Assembly (NCBI GenBank): GCA_019096155.1
Contig: JAHCVI010000001.1
Location: 12,239,243 to 12,303,242, forward strand
From: Staphylotrichum longicolle
Taxonomy: Eukaryota; Ascomycota; Sordariomycetes; Sordariales; Chaetomiaceae
DNA length: 64,000 nt
Reading direction: 5' to 3'
The notes below the pieces were generated by a model that was not told the DNA's origin, did no database searches, and saw nothing but the letters and a program-made list of their open reading frames with translations. Positions within the stretch are counted from its first letter, which is position 1. Each line of letters begins with the position of its first letter. A program made the position numbers and the translations under genes. Shown piece by piece: positions 9,285-20,286 of this stretch.

Positions 9285-12221
9285 CTACAGCGCCTTGATA
9301 CTCTGGAAGAAAGGATTGGCGAGTAACTTGTCGTCCTTCCCGACGAGCTCCTTCAGCCGCGCAACCATCTCCTCCTTGGACATGGTCCCGCCCTGCACCT
9401 CTTCCTTCCAGCGGACGAGCACGTCCTTGAGGAGGGCGCTGCCCTCCTCGACGTCTCGCTTGCTGTACTCGGCGCCCGGCCCGCTCCCGGCGCCCGCGGT
9501 GACGGCAGCGTCGTCGCCCTCGTGCTTGTTGGACGTAAAGTCCTCGAGCTCGTCGGCCTTGCGCTTGGCCATGCGCACGACCTTGTCCGGGAAGCGCACC
9601 AGCTCGGCGACGTGGATGCCGAAGCTCTGGTCGCAGACGCCCGGCTCGACCTTGTACAGCAGGGTGACCTCGCGCTTCTCGGCGTCCTTGTCCTGTTTCT
9701 TCTTGCTGGCGCCGGACCCGGTCGTCGCGCTGCCGCTGATATGCGCCGTGACGTGCAGGTTGCGCACCTGCGGGTGCTGGTCGGCCAGGGCGGTCAGCTC
9801 GTGGAAGTGAGTGGCGAAGAGCGCGAAGCAGCCGATCTCCTTGACGATGTGCTCCGAAATGGCCCAGGCCAAGCCGAAGCCGTCGTAGGTCGACGTGCCG
9901 CGGCCCAGCTCGTCGATAATGATCAGGCTCTCGGCCGTCGCCGACTTGAGGATGTTGGCCGTCTCGAGCATCTCGGCCATGAAGGTCGACACGCCCTTGA
10001 GCTGGCTGTCGCTGGCGCCCACGCGCGCCAGGATGCTGTCGAAGATGGTCAACTCGGCAGAGCTGCAGGGGACGAAGCACCCGATCTGCGCCATCAGCGC
10101 GATCACGCCAATCTGCCGGATGTAGGTCGACTTGCCGCCCATGTTGGGACCCGTGATGATGAGGAAAGACGACTTGTCCCGAGTCAGCTCCACGTCGTTG
10201 GTGATAAACTGGACGTCGTCCTGCATCTCCAGGCATGGATGGCGGGCTTCTAGCAGGATCGTTTGGCCTTCCCCGCGGGGATGGAAGAAGAGCAATGTGC
10301 GAGAGAGACGATGACGTCCAGGTGGGCGAGGACGCCGGCAAGTCTCTCAAGCACCGGGCTGTACGAAGACGACGACCTGTCCTGTTGTAGTTCTGAGAGA
10401 GTTGGTCGAACTCGCGGCGGTAGCCTTGGAGCGTCTTGGTGGTGAAGTAGACGCCGTTCTTCTGTGTCGAGCACTCCAGGTACCGGGACTTGTTCCGGAT
10501 GCAGCCAGCCTCTGTACGGGTGAGCCGCATACACCACCCGTGGACCTTGTGGTTCTCGAGGAAGATCTTCTTGTCCCTCTCCTGCCCCAAATCGCTCGCC
10601 GCATCTGCGAATTCCCGGTCCATATCTGTGCGTAACCTGTCGAGTTTCTTGCGGATGATGCGCAGGCTATCGTCGAATTCGGGCTTGATGATGAACTCAT
10701 GGTTGTCTAACGCGTCGAGATCGACAGTCGTCTCGACCATCTCCTGCAGCTTGGCTAAGCTGTCAGAGAGCTCGCGGAGCTTGTTGGTGTAGGCCTCGTC
10801 CAGGGGGTCCCGGTAGGCTTCGTCCATTACACCTTCAAATGTGCCCAGGAAGCCAGGGAGACGGATGATCACCTGGTAAGCCCTCACCACATCTTCCAGG
10901 TTCGCCTTGCTGCGTTGGAAACGCTTTGCCAGGCGGTAAAGATCGGGGATGGACCTCAGGTGCTCCTCCTGCATCGTCTGGCGGAGCTCTGTGTCGTTGG
11001 CAAACGCCTCGACGAGCTGTTGGCGTTTCTCAATCTCATCCTTGTCCATCAGGGGTTGTTTCAGCCACTGCGCCAGCAGCCTGCTGCCGATTGGTGTCTT
11101 GCAGTGATTCAACAACCCGAACAGGCTCATCGTCTTGGCGCCGTCTCTTGCACCAGGCATCAAGTTCAGGGCCTTCAGGGCGGCTGCGTCGAGCTTCATG
11201 AACTGGGCGAGGTCGTGTTGGTAGAGCTGGTACTGACCAAAGTTGGAAGGGTCGTGGAGAACGCCGAGATATTTGATGAGCGCGGCTGCTGAGCCCATAG
11301 CAAGCTTCAGATCGGTCTGCGGTAGCAGCGAGGCAGACCTCTCGTCCTTCAGCAGTCTCGCCAAATCTTGCTCGATGTCCTTGGTGCCAAAGTCCCCAAC
11401 TGGCCGCTCAGATATGGCAACACCGCAGTTGTCGATGATTTGCCTCAGCTTCGCCAGCTCTGGGTCCTTTTCCTTGTCTGCCTTCTCCATGAAGATGAGA
11501 CACTCCTTGACGCCCAACTGGATCAGCAGAGCCTCAAAGTTGGAGTAGAGGTCATTGTCCAGGAATTCGCTGACGCCGAGTTCCCTGACGCTGGCATCTG
11601 CAAAGCACACTCCCACGGCTCTCGCCTCGGAGGCCTTGGCTGATATCTTGACCGCCAAGATGACAGGCGCAGCCTCAGCCATACTGCCCAGGTCCTCCTC
11701 AACGTCTTGCAGGTTTCCGGGGGAGGCCTGCTTGACGATCTTCCAGTTCATGCGCCCGTTCGGACTCGCCCATATCTCGACCCGTTTGCCCAACTTGTAC
11801 AAGGCCTCGCGGAGGAACTGTCGGAAGACAGTCACGGTCATGGTGACGGACGGCAGGCCAGTGTGGTCATTTCTCCCGAGCTGACGCACAACCGAGGTGG
11901 TCTTGTAGACCTGTCAAGTCAACCAGAGTCAGTCAGCAAAGCGTGTGCGGACAGAGAGGAGTGCCACGAGGGACGAACAGTTCGTGCAATGAAGTTTGCA
12001 TTCTCGCCGTGGGCAGTGTACCAGTCGCCACGATCGAAGATGCGGATCACGTCGTCGTCCACGGCGGGAAGGGACTTGAAGAAACGGATGAATCCGTGTT
12101 CATCGTCGACCTGGATTACAGCGGGTGTTGTGGTCAGCGATCTGAGGAGCCTGAGGGTGGGCAAGGCATGCCAGAGTCCCAGAGGGCGTTTGCATACCTT
12201 CAATTCCGGCCGGGAAGACAT
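9285..12221 (-). CDS. msh2: DNA mismatch repair protein MSH2, reading frame interrupted twice
   Basis: MutS homologue that, with MSH6 or MSH3, recognises mismatches and small loops in nuclear DNA. Exons are 12221-12198, 12110-11979 and 11910-9285, with good splice sites. The N-terminal mismatch-binding, connector and lever domains read normally down to FDQLSQNYNRT. The C-terminal ATPase reads normally from HPRGEGQT, including Walker A GPNMGGKST, the ABC-type DELGRGTSTYDGFGLAW and the FATHFHELT segment, to a normal end. Between them the frame changes at about 10366-10378 and again at 10284-10291. Conserved residues, including the region around YVRP, are absent. By comparison with the family about 28 and 31 nt are missing, so as written the protein stops making MSH2 before the ATPase. 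This could be an assembly error or a true null allele. ACGCGT sites lie upstream. Confidence 0.85.
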
Positions 12222-12421
12222 CTTGGGTGCTGTTTTCCTTGAAAAAGTGCAGAAAGATGCAAGTCTATGGTGACATGGCACGCAATGGTGAGACAACCCG
12301 GGGTGCTTCTGTGTCGAGACACGGTCGTTGGAGTACGTTGTGAAAGAAAGCCTGACAGATACAATGGACGCCGTCTCTTGTGCATGCACCTCGACAATCC
12401 CTGGGCAGTCCCTCTTGGGAG

Positions 12422-12456
12422 ACGCGCTTCAATTAAAGGCTGGGTTGGGGACGCGT
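12422..12456. promoter_or_regulatory. MCB-like sites between MSH2 and TRM10
   Basis: A perfect ACGCGT (12451-12456) and an ACGCGC (12422-12427) lie about 200-235 bp upstream of the MSH2 start, in the shared MSH2/TRM10 upstream region. ACGCGT is the core bound by the fungal MBF (MCB-binding factor) complex at G1/S genes. Function here is inferred. Confidence 0.4.
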
Positions 12457-12673
12457 CTTAGCGTGTCGGCTGCCAACTTGCAGGCCTCTCACCGCCCTCA
12501 CTCAGTGGGGTATTCTGCCACCTAGTACCCTGAAAATTGTCAAAGTGCAGGGACCCCCACCTCAACAAGCTCCTCCCTCTGCTTGCCGCTTGACCATCAC
12601 CTTGCCGAGCACTAGTTCACAACATCGAAAGACGGCGACCGAAGAAACACACAACATCCAACTGGATGTCGAT

Positions 12674-13903
12674 ATGACGAATCAATCAGGTACATCTCCC
12701 GACGACACTGGGGCTGCGTCCACTGCCAATGGCAAGCGCAAGGCCGAAACGGAGCTCGAGCGAGCAACGAAAAAGAATTCGCCCTCGGTCGAGACTCCGG
12801 AACAGATCACAGGCGAGGCCGGCGCAGAGCAGGAGGGCGGCGCAGAAGATGCCACAAACAAGCCACTGTCCAAAAATCAACTCAAGCGGCTGAGGCGCCA
12901 GCAGCAATGGGAGGAGTTCAAGGAGGACCGGCGCTCGAAGCGCAAAGACAAGCGGCACGAGCGCCAGGCCCGGAAGCGCGCCGAAAAGGAAGCCAAGATC
13001 GCCGAGGCAGAGGCGGCCGGTATCGACCCCGCCACCGTCCTGCAACAAAAGGAGCCCTGGAAGTTCCGCCCGGTGCCCGTCGCGTTCATCATTGACTGCG
13101 ACTTTGAGAAGTACATGCGCGAGCAGGAGCTCGTTTCGCTGTCGAGCCAGCTTGTGCGGTCGTACGCAATGAACCGCAAGGCCAAGTACCAAGCCAGCCT
13201 CCACTTCAGCTCGTGGAAAGGCAAGCTCAAGGAGCGGTTTGAGACGGTTCTCAAAAATACACATCTGAACTGGAAGAATGTCGGCTTTCACGAGGGTGAC
13301 TTCCGCGAGGCTGCGAAGCAAGCGCATGAGCAGATGACGGGGCCGCAAGGCGGTGAAATAATCGATGTGATCAAGCCGATCGAGGGCCAACAGGACCTCT
13401 CCTCCGGCGGGAAGACGGACCCTGCAGTTGAAGCCGAGCCGGAGGATGAAGATGTCGACCGATCAGTCGTCTATCTTACCTCGGAATCACCATACACCCT
13501 CGAGAGGCTGGAGGCGAACACGAGCTACGTCATTGGCGGGATAGTGGACAAGAACAGAGAAAAGGGGTTGTGCTACAAGCGAGCGAGGGACGCCAAGGTC
13601 CGGACTGCAAAGCTGCCGATTGGGGAGTACATGGCGATGCAGAGCCGCTATGTCCTGACCACCAACCAGGTGGTGGAGATTATGGCTAAGTGGCTGGAGT
13701 GCGGCGACTGGGGCGTGGCGTTTATGGATGTGATTCCAAAACGCAAAGGGGGGACTTTGAAGGGCGAGAGCTCGGAGGGGGCGGCAGCAGAAGATGGAGA
13801 AGGCGCAGAGAACGGGGATGACGAGCCGGGGGAGACACCGTCTGAGGACAAGACAGTCCCTGACTCAGAAGAGGGTGCTCCTCAGCAGGAGGTATCCCAG
13901 TGA
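12674..13903 (+). CDS. trm10: tRNA (guanine-N1-)-methyltransferase TRM10
   Basis: SPOUT-class enzyme that uses S-adenosylmethionine to methylate guanosine 9 of tRNAs. It is a single exon of 409 residues. A basic, Lys/Arg-rich N-terminal segment (KNQLKRLRRQQQWEEFKEDR) precedes the SPOUT domain. The domain includes PVAFIIDCDFEKYM, NWKNVGFHEG, VVYLTSESPYTLE, YVIGGIVDKNREKGLCYKRA and AKLPIGEYM, all characteristic of TRM10. An acidic, low-complexity tail closes the protein, as in fungal orthologues. The start at MTNQSG was chosen because the family begins shortly before the charged region; an in-frame ATG at 12545 would add 43 poorly conserved residues. It is divergent from MSH2 and convergent with the primase gene 140 bp away. 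Confidence 0.93.
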   Translation: MTNQSGTSPDDTGAASTANGKRKAETELERATKKNSPSVETPEQITGEAGAEQEGGAEDATNKPLSKNQLKRLRRQQQWEEFKEDRRSKRKDKRHERQARKRAEKEAKIAEAEAAGIDPATVLQQKEPWKFRPVPVAFIIDCDFEKYMREQELVSLSSQLVRSYAMNRKAKYQASLHFSSWKGKLKERFETVLKNTHLNWKNVGFHEGDFREAAKQAHEQMTGPQGGEIIDVIKPIEGQQDLSSGGKTDPAVEAEPEDEDVDRSVVYLTSESPYTLERLEANTSYVIGGIVDKNREKGLCYKRARDAKVRTAKLPIGEYMAMQSRYVLTTNQVVEIMAKWLECGDWGVAFMDVIPKRKGGTLKGESSEGAAAEDGEGAENGDDEPGETPSEDKTVPDSEEGAPQQEVSQ

Positions 13904-14044
13904 TATTTGCTGCAGGAACGCGAAACACGCCGGCGGGCGGATTGATCTGCCAACGCTGCAAGATACCCATGTACATAAATTACCGTCTAAGTGGCATCAC
14001 TCGGACTCGATTCTCACAGATCCAACTTCGTTGAATCCTGTCTC

Positions 14045-15846
14045 TCAAAAGTCCATCGACTCGACCTTGATCTCCACGTCCCCATCCTCCTCGCGCTCCC
14101 TCTTGACCGTGGCCGCCCTCTCATCCTTCATCAGCGCCGTCACAAACGATCTGAAGTACTCGATATACGGCTTCAGACTCGTCTTCTCCCAGTCCTGCAC
14201 GTGCTTGACGTCCTGGCTACTCCCTCCGGGCCCCGCCACGTCCACGGCCGCCATGGCCGCCGCGCCGTCGGTCTCGACCCACTCATCGATCTCCTTGACC
14301 AGCCCCTGCAGGGTGGGCACGTCCAGGGGGTCGAACTCGTCAAGGCGGTCCTTGTCGATGGGCACGCAGATGCGGCCCGTGCCCGGGTGGATGACGAAGG
14401 GGCTCTTGAGCAAGTGGTTCAGCTTCTGGGAGACGGCGGCGTCGAGACGCGGGTAGGTGTGCTCAAGGACAATGTCCTGCTTGGCGTCGAGTAGGTCCTT
14501 GGAGTCGAGGGCGCTGCTGGCGCTGGTCTGGGCCAGCGCGTCGATGTCGGCCCACTTGGAGGTCGAGGCGCGCCCGGGGGAGGCTTCCCACTTCTTGCGG
14601 AGGGCCTCGCGGAGCTCCGTGTCGGGGATCTGCTGGAGGAGGGCCTCGGCCTTCTCGGGGGTCTGCCAGGGGTCTTGTACCGCGAGGACGTCTTTTAGGA
14701 AGTGGTCTTTGAGAATGTCGAGGCTTCGTCTGCGGGCATAAGGCGTTAGGAACGGCTTAATGAGAGCGGAGGGTAAGAAGGGAGTGATGGGCGAGAGCTT
14801 ACGAAAGGTGGGGGTGAAGCGGCCGGCGGATATTAACCTTCTTGCCGCCCTGCTTGCCGCTCACTACCTCAAAGTAACCCGTGATGGCTTTCCGCTGTTG
14901 ATCGTTCAGGGCCCTCGCCTTTTTGTCGCAAACCCAGGCGTGGACACCACGACGACCCGAGTACACCCACATGATGTGGTTGTAGCCAAAGTCCTCCCGC
15001 AATGCCGTGTCGAGAACCTTGATGGCCATGGTGGTGAACTGCCAGCACTTGTTGCAGATGTTGGCCTTGTCGCAGCATGTCCGGATGTCGTCGTAGTCTG
15101 TCAAATCGATATCGAAGCACAACTCCTTCGCAATGGGCTGGAAGGCGGTAGAGGTACGGAACATCTTCCGGTCTCTTGGATCTGCCGTGTAGACGGGCCC
15201 AATCTCGATACGCCTCGGCATCAAGCGCATTACGTCCTTGCGGAACCTGGTCCACTAGTCAGCAAATATGGCAAGAGTCGGAAGGTTGAGCGGCTGACAA
15301 GTCTGATGTGTTGTACGACTGGTATCGCATCACAGCATCGTTGTGGAGCCACAAACTAAACTCGCGATGCTTGAAGTCGTTTGTCGGGACTGGGCTGTGG
15401 TTCAGCCACTGGAACATGTACCGCCAGGGGAAGAATCGTTGGTAGTAGATGCGCAACAGCTCGAAGCTGGCGTCAGATGTGTCGGCACTCCTTGTCAGAA
15501 ATTAGCATGCGCAAGTGGCAGCAAACGAGCATGTGGAACCGGTTTACCTCGACTCTTGTGGTTTACTGGAGCTGGGAAATTCGTCGTCGTCGTCCGAGTC
15601 CATGCCGGCGAACAGATCCTCCAGCTTGACCTCGGTCTTCTTCTCCTGCTGAATTTCTACCTCCGTGTCCTCGTCTGCCTTGGCCTGGGCCGAGGCAGGT
15701 TCGGCTGCTGTTGTGGGTTTCTCAACGACGCCCTGCACCTCTCCAGCCTCGACCATGACAAAATCCTCCTCCGGCTGCGGGCTGCTCCCAGCGACGGCAG
15801 CAACCTCTTCCTCCATCGGACTCGGCGACGGGTCGGAATGTGGCAT
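14045..15846 (-). CDS. pri1: DNA primase small (catalytic) subunit PRI1
   Basis: Catalytic subunit of the polymerase alpha-primase complex, which makes RNA primers in nuclear DNA replication. Four exons, 15846-15548, 15490-15299, 15246-14803 and 14729-14045, join in frame to 539 residues. After an acidic N-terminal extension the eukaryotic primase fold begins at FELLRIYYQRFFPW. Visible signatures are REFSLWLHNDAVMRYQS, the metal-binding D-x-D in CFDIDLTDYDD near residue 209, a zinc-knuckle-like cysteine set (CCDKANICNKCW), YSGRRGVHAWVCD and a conserved late block. The exon 2 acceptor has two in-frame choices a codon apart. The longer N-terminal extension (about 100 residues) is usual in filamentous fungi. 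It is divergent from the GH5 gene, and its upstream region carries a cluster of ACGCG/CGCGT motifs. Confidence 0.93.
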
Positions 15847-15905
15847 GTTGGGTCCTGGCTTCGGTATCGTGTATTGGCCTGCAAAGAAAATGACGCTAGC
15901 AATAG

Positions 15906-16025
15906 CGCGTGAATATCTTCAGTTATCTGTAGAGGCGCGTGTTTGATGTCGTTCAGGATGTTGACTTCGCTGGTGTGGAAATCGAGTTCCAGGACGCGCC
16001 AAGACTGCCGCAGCGCGTCGCGCGT
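15906..16025. promoter_or_regulatory. Cluster of five MCB-core motifs upstream of PRI1
   Basis: The ACGCG/CGCGT core occurs at 15906-15910, 15936-15940, 15994-15998, 16014-16018 and 16021-16025, all within 180 bp upstream of the primase start. This matches the MCB core used by MBF at replication genes. A two-unit telomere-like CCCTAA stretch lies nearby at 16080-16092. The rest of the 15847-16363 divergent spacer shows no coding potential. Confidence 0.45.
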
Positions 16026-16363
16026 AAAGTGGCATCCTGAATGGGATAGTGACCCACATTTCCCAAGTACCCATAGCTATAACCCTAACCCCAAGTCCTC
16101 GGAGCAAAAGCAGCGAGGTGCCTGATTCGGAAATCCGTTGGCTCTTGGTGCCCTGTCTTTCAGCACTCTTGGGCACCCCTGTTCGCCCCACGTCATCAAG
16201 TCACAGGGGCAGCCGCCTGCAACAACAGGGGCGGTCTTCTTTCCCCGGACCCTATTCACCAAGCCATCTCCTGACTAAGGCATCGCAACTTCTGTCTCAC
16301 ATCGTCGCCATTTTTCCACCTTGACCTCTCCGATCGCCAAAGAACTCGTATGGGACGCCAACA

Positions 16364-18716
16364 ATGAGCGGCCTCCGTCTCACGATCGAAGACGGCAAGT
16401 TCTGCGACGGGCAGGGCAGGCAGGTGATCCTCCGGGGCATCAATGTTGCCGGTGAAGCCAAGTACCCAAGCCGGCCCGACCAGCCATCCCACGTCCCCGA
16501 CGACTTCTTCGACGGCGATCATGTCAGCTTTGTCGGCAGGCCCTTCCCCAAGGAAGAGGCGCACCTTCATTTCTCTCGGTTAAAGCGCTGTGGCTACAAC
16601 ACCATCCGCTATGTCTTCACTTGGGAGGCCATCGAAGCCGCCGGCCCAGGAATCTACGACGAGGCATGGATCGACGAGACGATTGAAGTTTTGCGGGCCG
16701 CAAAGAGCTACGGCTTCTATATCTTCATGGACCCCCATCAGGATGTGGTGCGTACCTCGGGATCCGTTCTGTTTTCTTCCAAGAGGCTGACGCAGGAGAT
16801 GGCAGTGGTCTCGATTTTCAGGAGGCTCGGGCGCTCCAATGTGGACGCTCTACGCCGCCGGCCTCAACCCGCAGAGCTTTGCCGCTACCGAGGCTGCTAT
16901 CGTCCACAACACGTACCCAGAACCCGACAGCTTCCCAAAAATGATCTGGTCGACCAACTACTACCGCCTCGCTGCCGCCACCATGTTCACATTGTTCTTT
17001 GCCGGCAAGGACTTTGCGCCCAAGTGCATACTGGATGGGATGAATATTCAGGATTACCTGCAGGGCCATTTCTTCCGCGCCTGCGCTCATCTGGCGAAGC
17101 GCATCCACGAGGCCGGGGATATCGAAGGCGACGTGGTGTTTGGCTGGGAGAGTCTAAACGAGCCAAACAAGGGCATGATCGGCTACGAGGACATAAGTGT
17201 CATACCGAAAGAGCAGGCTCTGAAGAAAGGAACCTGCCCGACGATATGGCAGACCATGCTTACCGGGTCTGGGCGGGCCGTTGAGGTTGAGACATGGGAC
17301 ATGGGCGGGCTTGGCCCCTACAAAGTAGGGCGAACGCTTGTAGATCCTCATGGCGAGGTCGCCTGGCTGCCTGAGGGCTACGATGAGTCGCGGTACGGCT
17401 ACAAAAGAGACCCCGGGTGGAAGCTGGGCGAGTGCATATGGGCGCAGCACGGCGTCTGGGATCCATCAGCAGACACGCTCCTCAAGAAGGATTATTTTGG
17501 GAAGCATCCAACCACTGGTGCCACGGTCGACTACGCCTATTTCACCAACAATTACTTTATGGATTTCTTCCGACAATACCGCGATATGGTTCGGACATAT
17601 CACAAGGACGCCATCCTGCTCCTGCAGGGCCCCACGATGGAGCTCCCGCCCCTCATCAAGGGCACCCCGGACGGCGACGACCCGCTGTTGGCCTATGCGC
17701 CGCACTGGTATGACGGAATCACCCTGATGACCAAGAAATGGAACCGGAATTGGAATGTGGATGTGATTGGCGTGCTTCGCGGGCGGTACTGGCACCCGGC
17801 TTTGGCGATCAAGCTGGGCGAGACTGCCATCCGGAACTGTTTCCGGGACCAACACGCCGCCATGAGGCAGGAGGGTCTTGATCGTATGGGGAAGCACCCC
17901 TGCGTCATGACGGAATTTGGCATCCCATACGACATGGACGACAAGTATGCCTACAAGACGGGCGACTACTCGAGTCAATCGGCTGCTATGGACGCCAATC
18001 ACTTTGGAGTGGAAGCTGCCGGCCTGGAGGGCTATACTCTGTGGCTCTACATGGCCAAGAACGACCACGAGAAGGGAGATCAGTGGAACGGCGAGGATCT
18101 GTCCATCTTCTCCGTCGACGACAAACTGCTGCCTCTCTGTGCACGCCCGAAGAGCCCGGATCTCGACGACGCGGCGTCGACGCGGCGCTTCTCTATCCAA
18201 AAGGGCGAGCTGGATGACGACGACAGCGTCACACCAGCAAACCTCAAACGCGCCATCACCAATCCCTCGATATCTTCCGAGGCCACCTCGCGCCAGCCGG
18301 AACTGACGGCGTCTCCGGGTTACCGCGCCGCAGAGGCTTATGTGCGGCCGGCACCGATTGCCGTTGCCGGAGTCATCACGAACTACGGATTCGACCTCCG
18401 GCAGTGCCTCTTCACACTGACGATTCAGGCACCCAAGGTGGCTGATGCGGAGAACCCCACTGTGGTGTCTCTTCCCGAGTACCACTTTCCCAAGGACGCT
18501 TGCTCGGTCGAAGTGAGCTCGGGCAAGTGGGAGATCAGCAGCGACGAGGACGAGACGGTGCTGGTGCAGCGGCTGCGCTGGTGGCACGGCGAGGGCGAGC
18601 AGACACTGAAGGTTTCAGGGGTTGTCAAGAAGCATAATGTGGGGGAGGGCGCCGAGGATGTTGGTTATTATGAGCAGTGCAACCAGGGGGCGTTCAACAA
18701 CTGCACGACCATGTAA
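16364..18716 (+). CDS. GH5 steryl-beta-glucosidase / endoglycoceramidase-related glucocerebrosidase
   Basis: Glycoside hydrolase of family 5 (the EGCrP/sterylglucosidase group), which in fungi cleaves glucose from ergosteryl glucoside or glucosylceramide. Exons 16364-16747 and 16806-18716 give 764 residues. The barrel begins with QVILRGINVAGEAKYPS. The acid/base glutamate is expected in WESLNEPNKG (about E247) and the nucleophile in VMTEFGIPYD (about E498), both present. Other family marks are FYIFMDPHQDVWSRFSGG across the intron, YAPHWYDGITL and the WLYMAKNDHEKGDQWNGEDL block. A C-terminal beta-sandwich-like domain follows, with an acidic/serine linker around residues 585-640. No signal peptide is visible, consistent with an intracellular or vacuole-linked enzyme. 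Sterol versus ceramide glucoside preference cannot be decided from sequence. Confidence 0.9.
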
Positions 18717-20286
18717 GGGGGTTTCGCCGTGGGTTTTGGGAGTATTGTCGAAGATGGTGCTTGTGCTTTTTCTCCCGGTTTGGTTCATTCTGCGGCATGG
18801 TCGGGAGCAGGAGTTGGGGTATGTTCTGGACCTGATCATTTTTTTGCAGGGATGGATGGATCGGATCGCTTTAGGACGGCTTGCGTTCGACTCGGGAGGA
18901 CGACGATGTTGATGGCGAGATGTTACACATACACGATACCTCAGTCTCTGTGGACGTACTGGTTTTGCCTGGTCTCTTTCTCAAATGTAACCATAAGCAA
19001 CCAGTGCCTCTTTGGCCTCAACCCAACGAGGTCAGTATGCGATAACCTCTACTATTTCTCCTGCTGCGAGGTGTCGGAAGGTCACCGGGGGCAAGCCATC
19101 ATCCCGAGAGCTTGCTGCAATGGGGCACCTGTGTCACAACCAGGCGGTACCGAGTCGGAGAGGCTGCAGGAACGGGTTGCGGGTGGTACTGTGGGATGAG
19201 AGAGAGGTCGCGTCAACTCTGGTTGTCAACAATTAGTTGGAACATCACTCCAGAATTCCCATCCATCTGAAACAAAACCATCTGCTTTCCATCGTGTAAG
19301 TGAGAGTTGATGTTGAATCGACCTCGGGCCTTGGCTGGGTTTGTTCACAGACGCTGTCCCAAGTCCGAGTCTTGCAAGGTTGCGTTTGTCGCCCGACGAC
19401 TTGCCTTAGGTTGGCAAGCTCGTGAAATGGATGCAAGGGAATCGTTGTCCAGGAGTCCAGACCCTATCACAGAACAGCGTGCTGATGGAAGAGCCCCGCC
19501 ATCTGACCCACTCGGTCCCTGAGCTTGGGCCATACACTCCTGTGATTGGTTGGCTTTCCGTCAGGATTGCGGAAGCTGCAGGTCGAAACACTCAGGCAGC
19601 GGCATCCAGCAGCAAGCCCGAAGCGCTGCCGCTGGGAGCCTGGGAGCCTGGGAGCCTGGTCAAACGAGCAACCCGACGACAAAGAGCACCCACCAAAGAG
19701 AGGAGAGCAGCGCAGCGCGGCAGCGGCTGGAAGCCAGCCTCCACCCACTCGTCCTCGCAGACAGGGCTTTTGCAAACAGCATCTCACATTTCCGTCAAAA
19801 TGCGATTTGCATGGTGCACTTAGGAATCCCGGCGCTCGTTCCCAACATTCAGGAACTCCTCAAGCAGGAGCCCAGCCTGTCACAAGCCCGCGTCTGTGCC
19901 GCCAAAAGTGGCGTGGACCAGTGAGACTGGCACCCCAAATTCCCCAAGCGCCGCCGATATCAACACCCGGATGTTGAGACTCCCGCCCAGACCCTGAGAC
20001 CCGGGAGATCGAGACCCTGACGAACACACTTGGTCACGCTCCATTTGAAGGGGCCAGCAGCGTCCTCAAGAAAGTGTATCCTTTATCAGCAACAATTCAT
20101 CCCTCGCCGTGACCGCTTCTGTCGCTCGCTTCCCGATACCTCCTCCGTGCTTCCCCGCGCCTTCGGGGGTTACACCTCCCCCACGCACCGCCGATCCCCG
20201 ATTCCCGATCCGCCTCGCTCGGAGGCTCCGACAACAGGCCGGTTTTGCTCTCGCCGCGGGCCGCGCGCTGAGCGCAGCTGCCAGCC
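18717..20286. other. Intergenic: GH5 3' flank and MIK-1 upstream region
   Basis: A 1.6 kb spacer between two genes on the same strand. The right part must include the promoter and 5' leader of the kinase gene. The short open frames here show no recognisable protein character, and no RNA gene was seen. Confidence 0.5.

Noticed and set aside
16080..16092. Telomere-like CCCTAA repeat upstream of PRI1
   Set aside because: Only about two units; too short to claim an interstitial telomere, though similar motifs can be general factor sites in fungal promoters.
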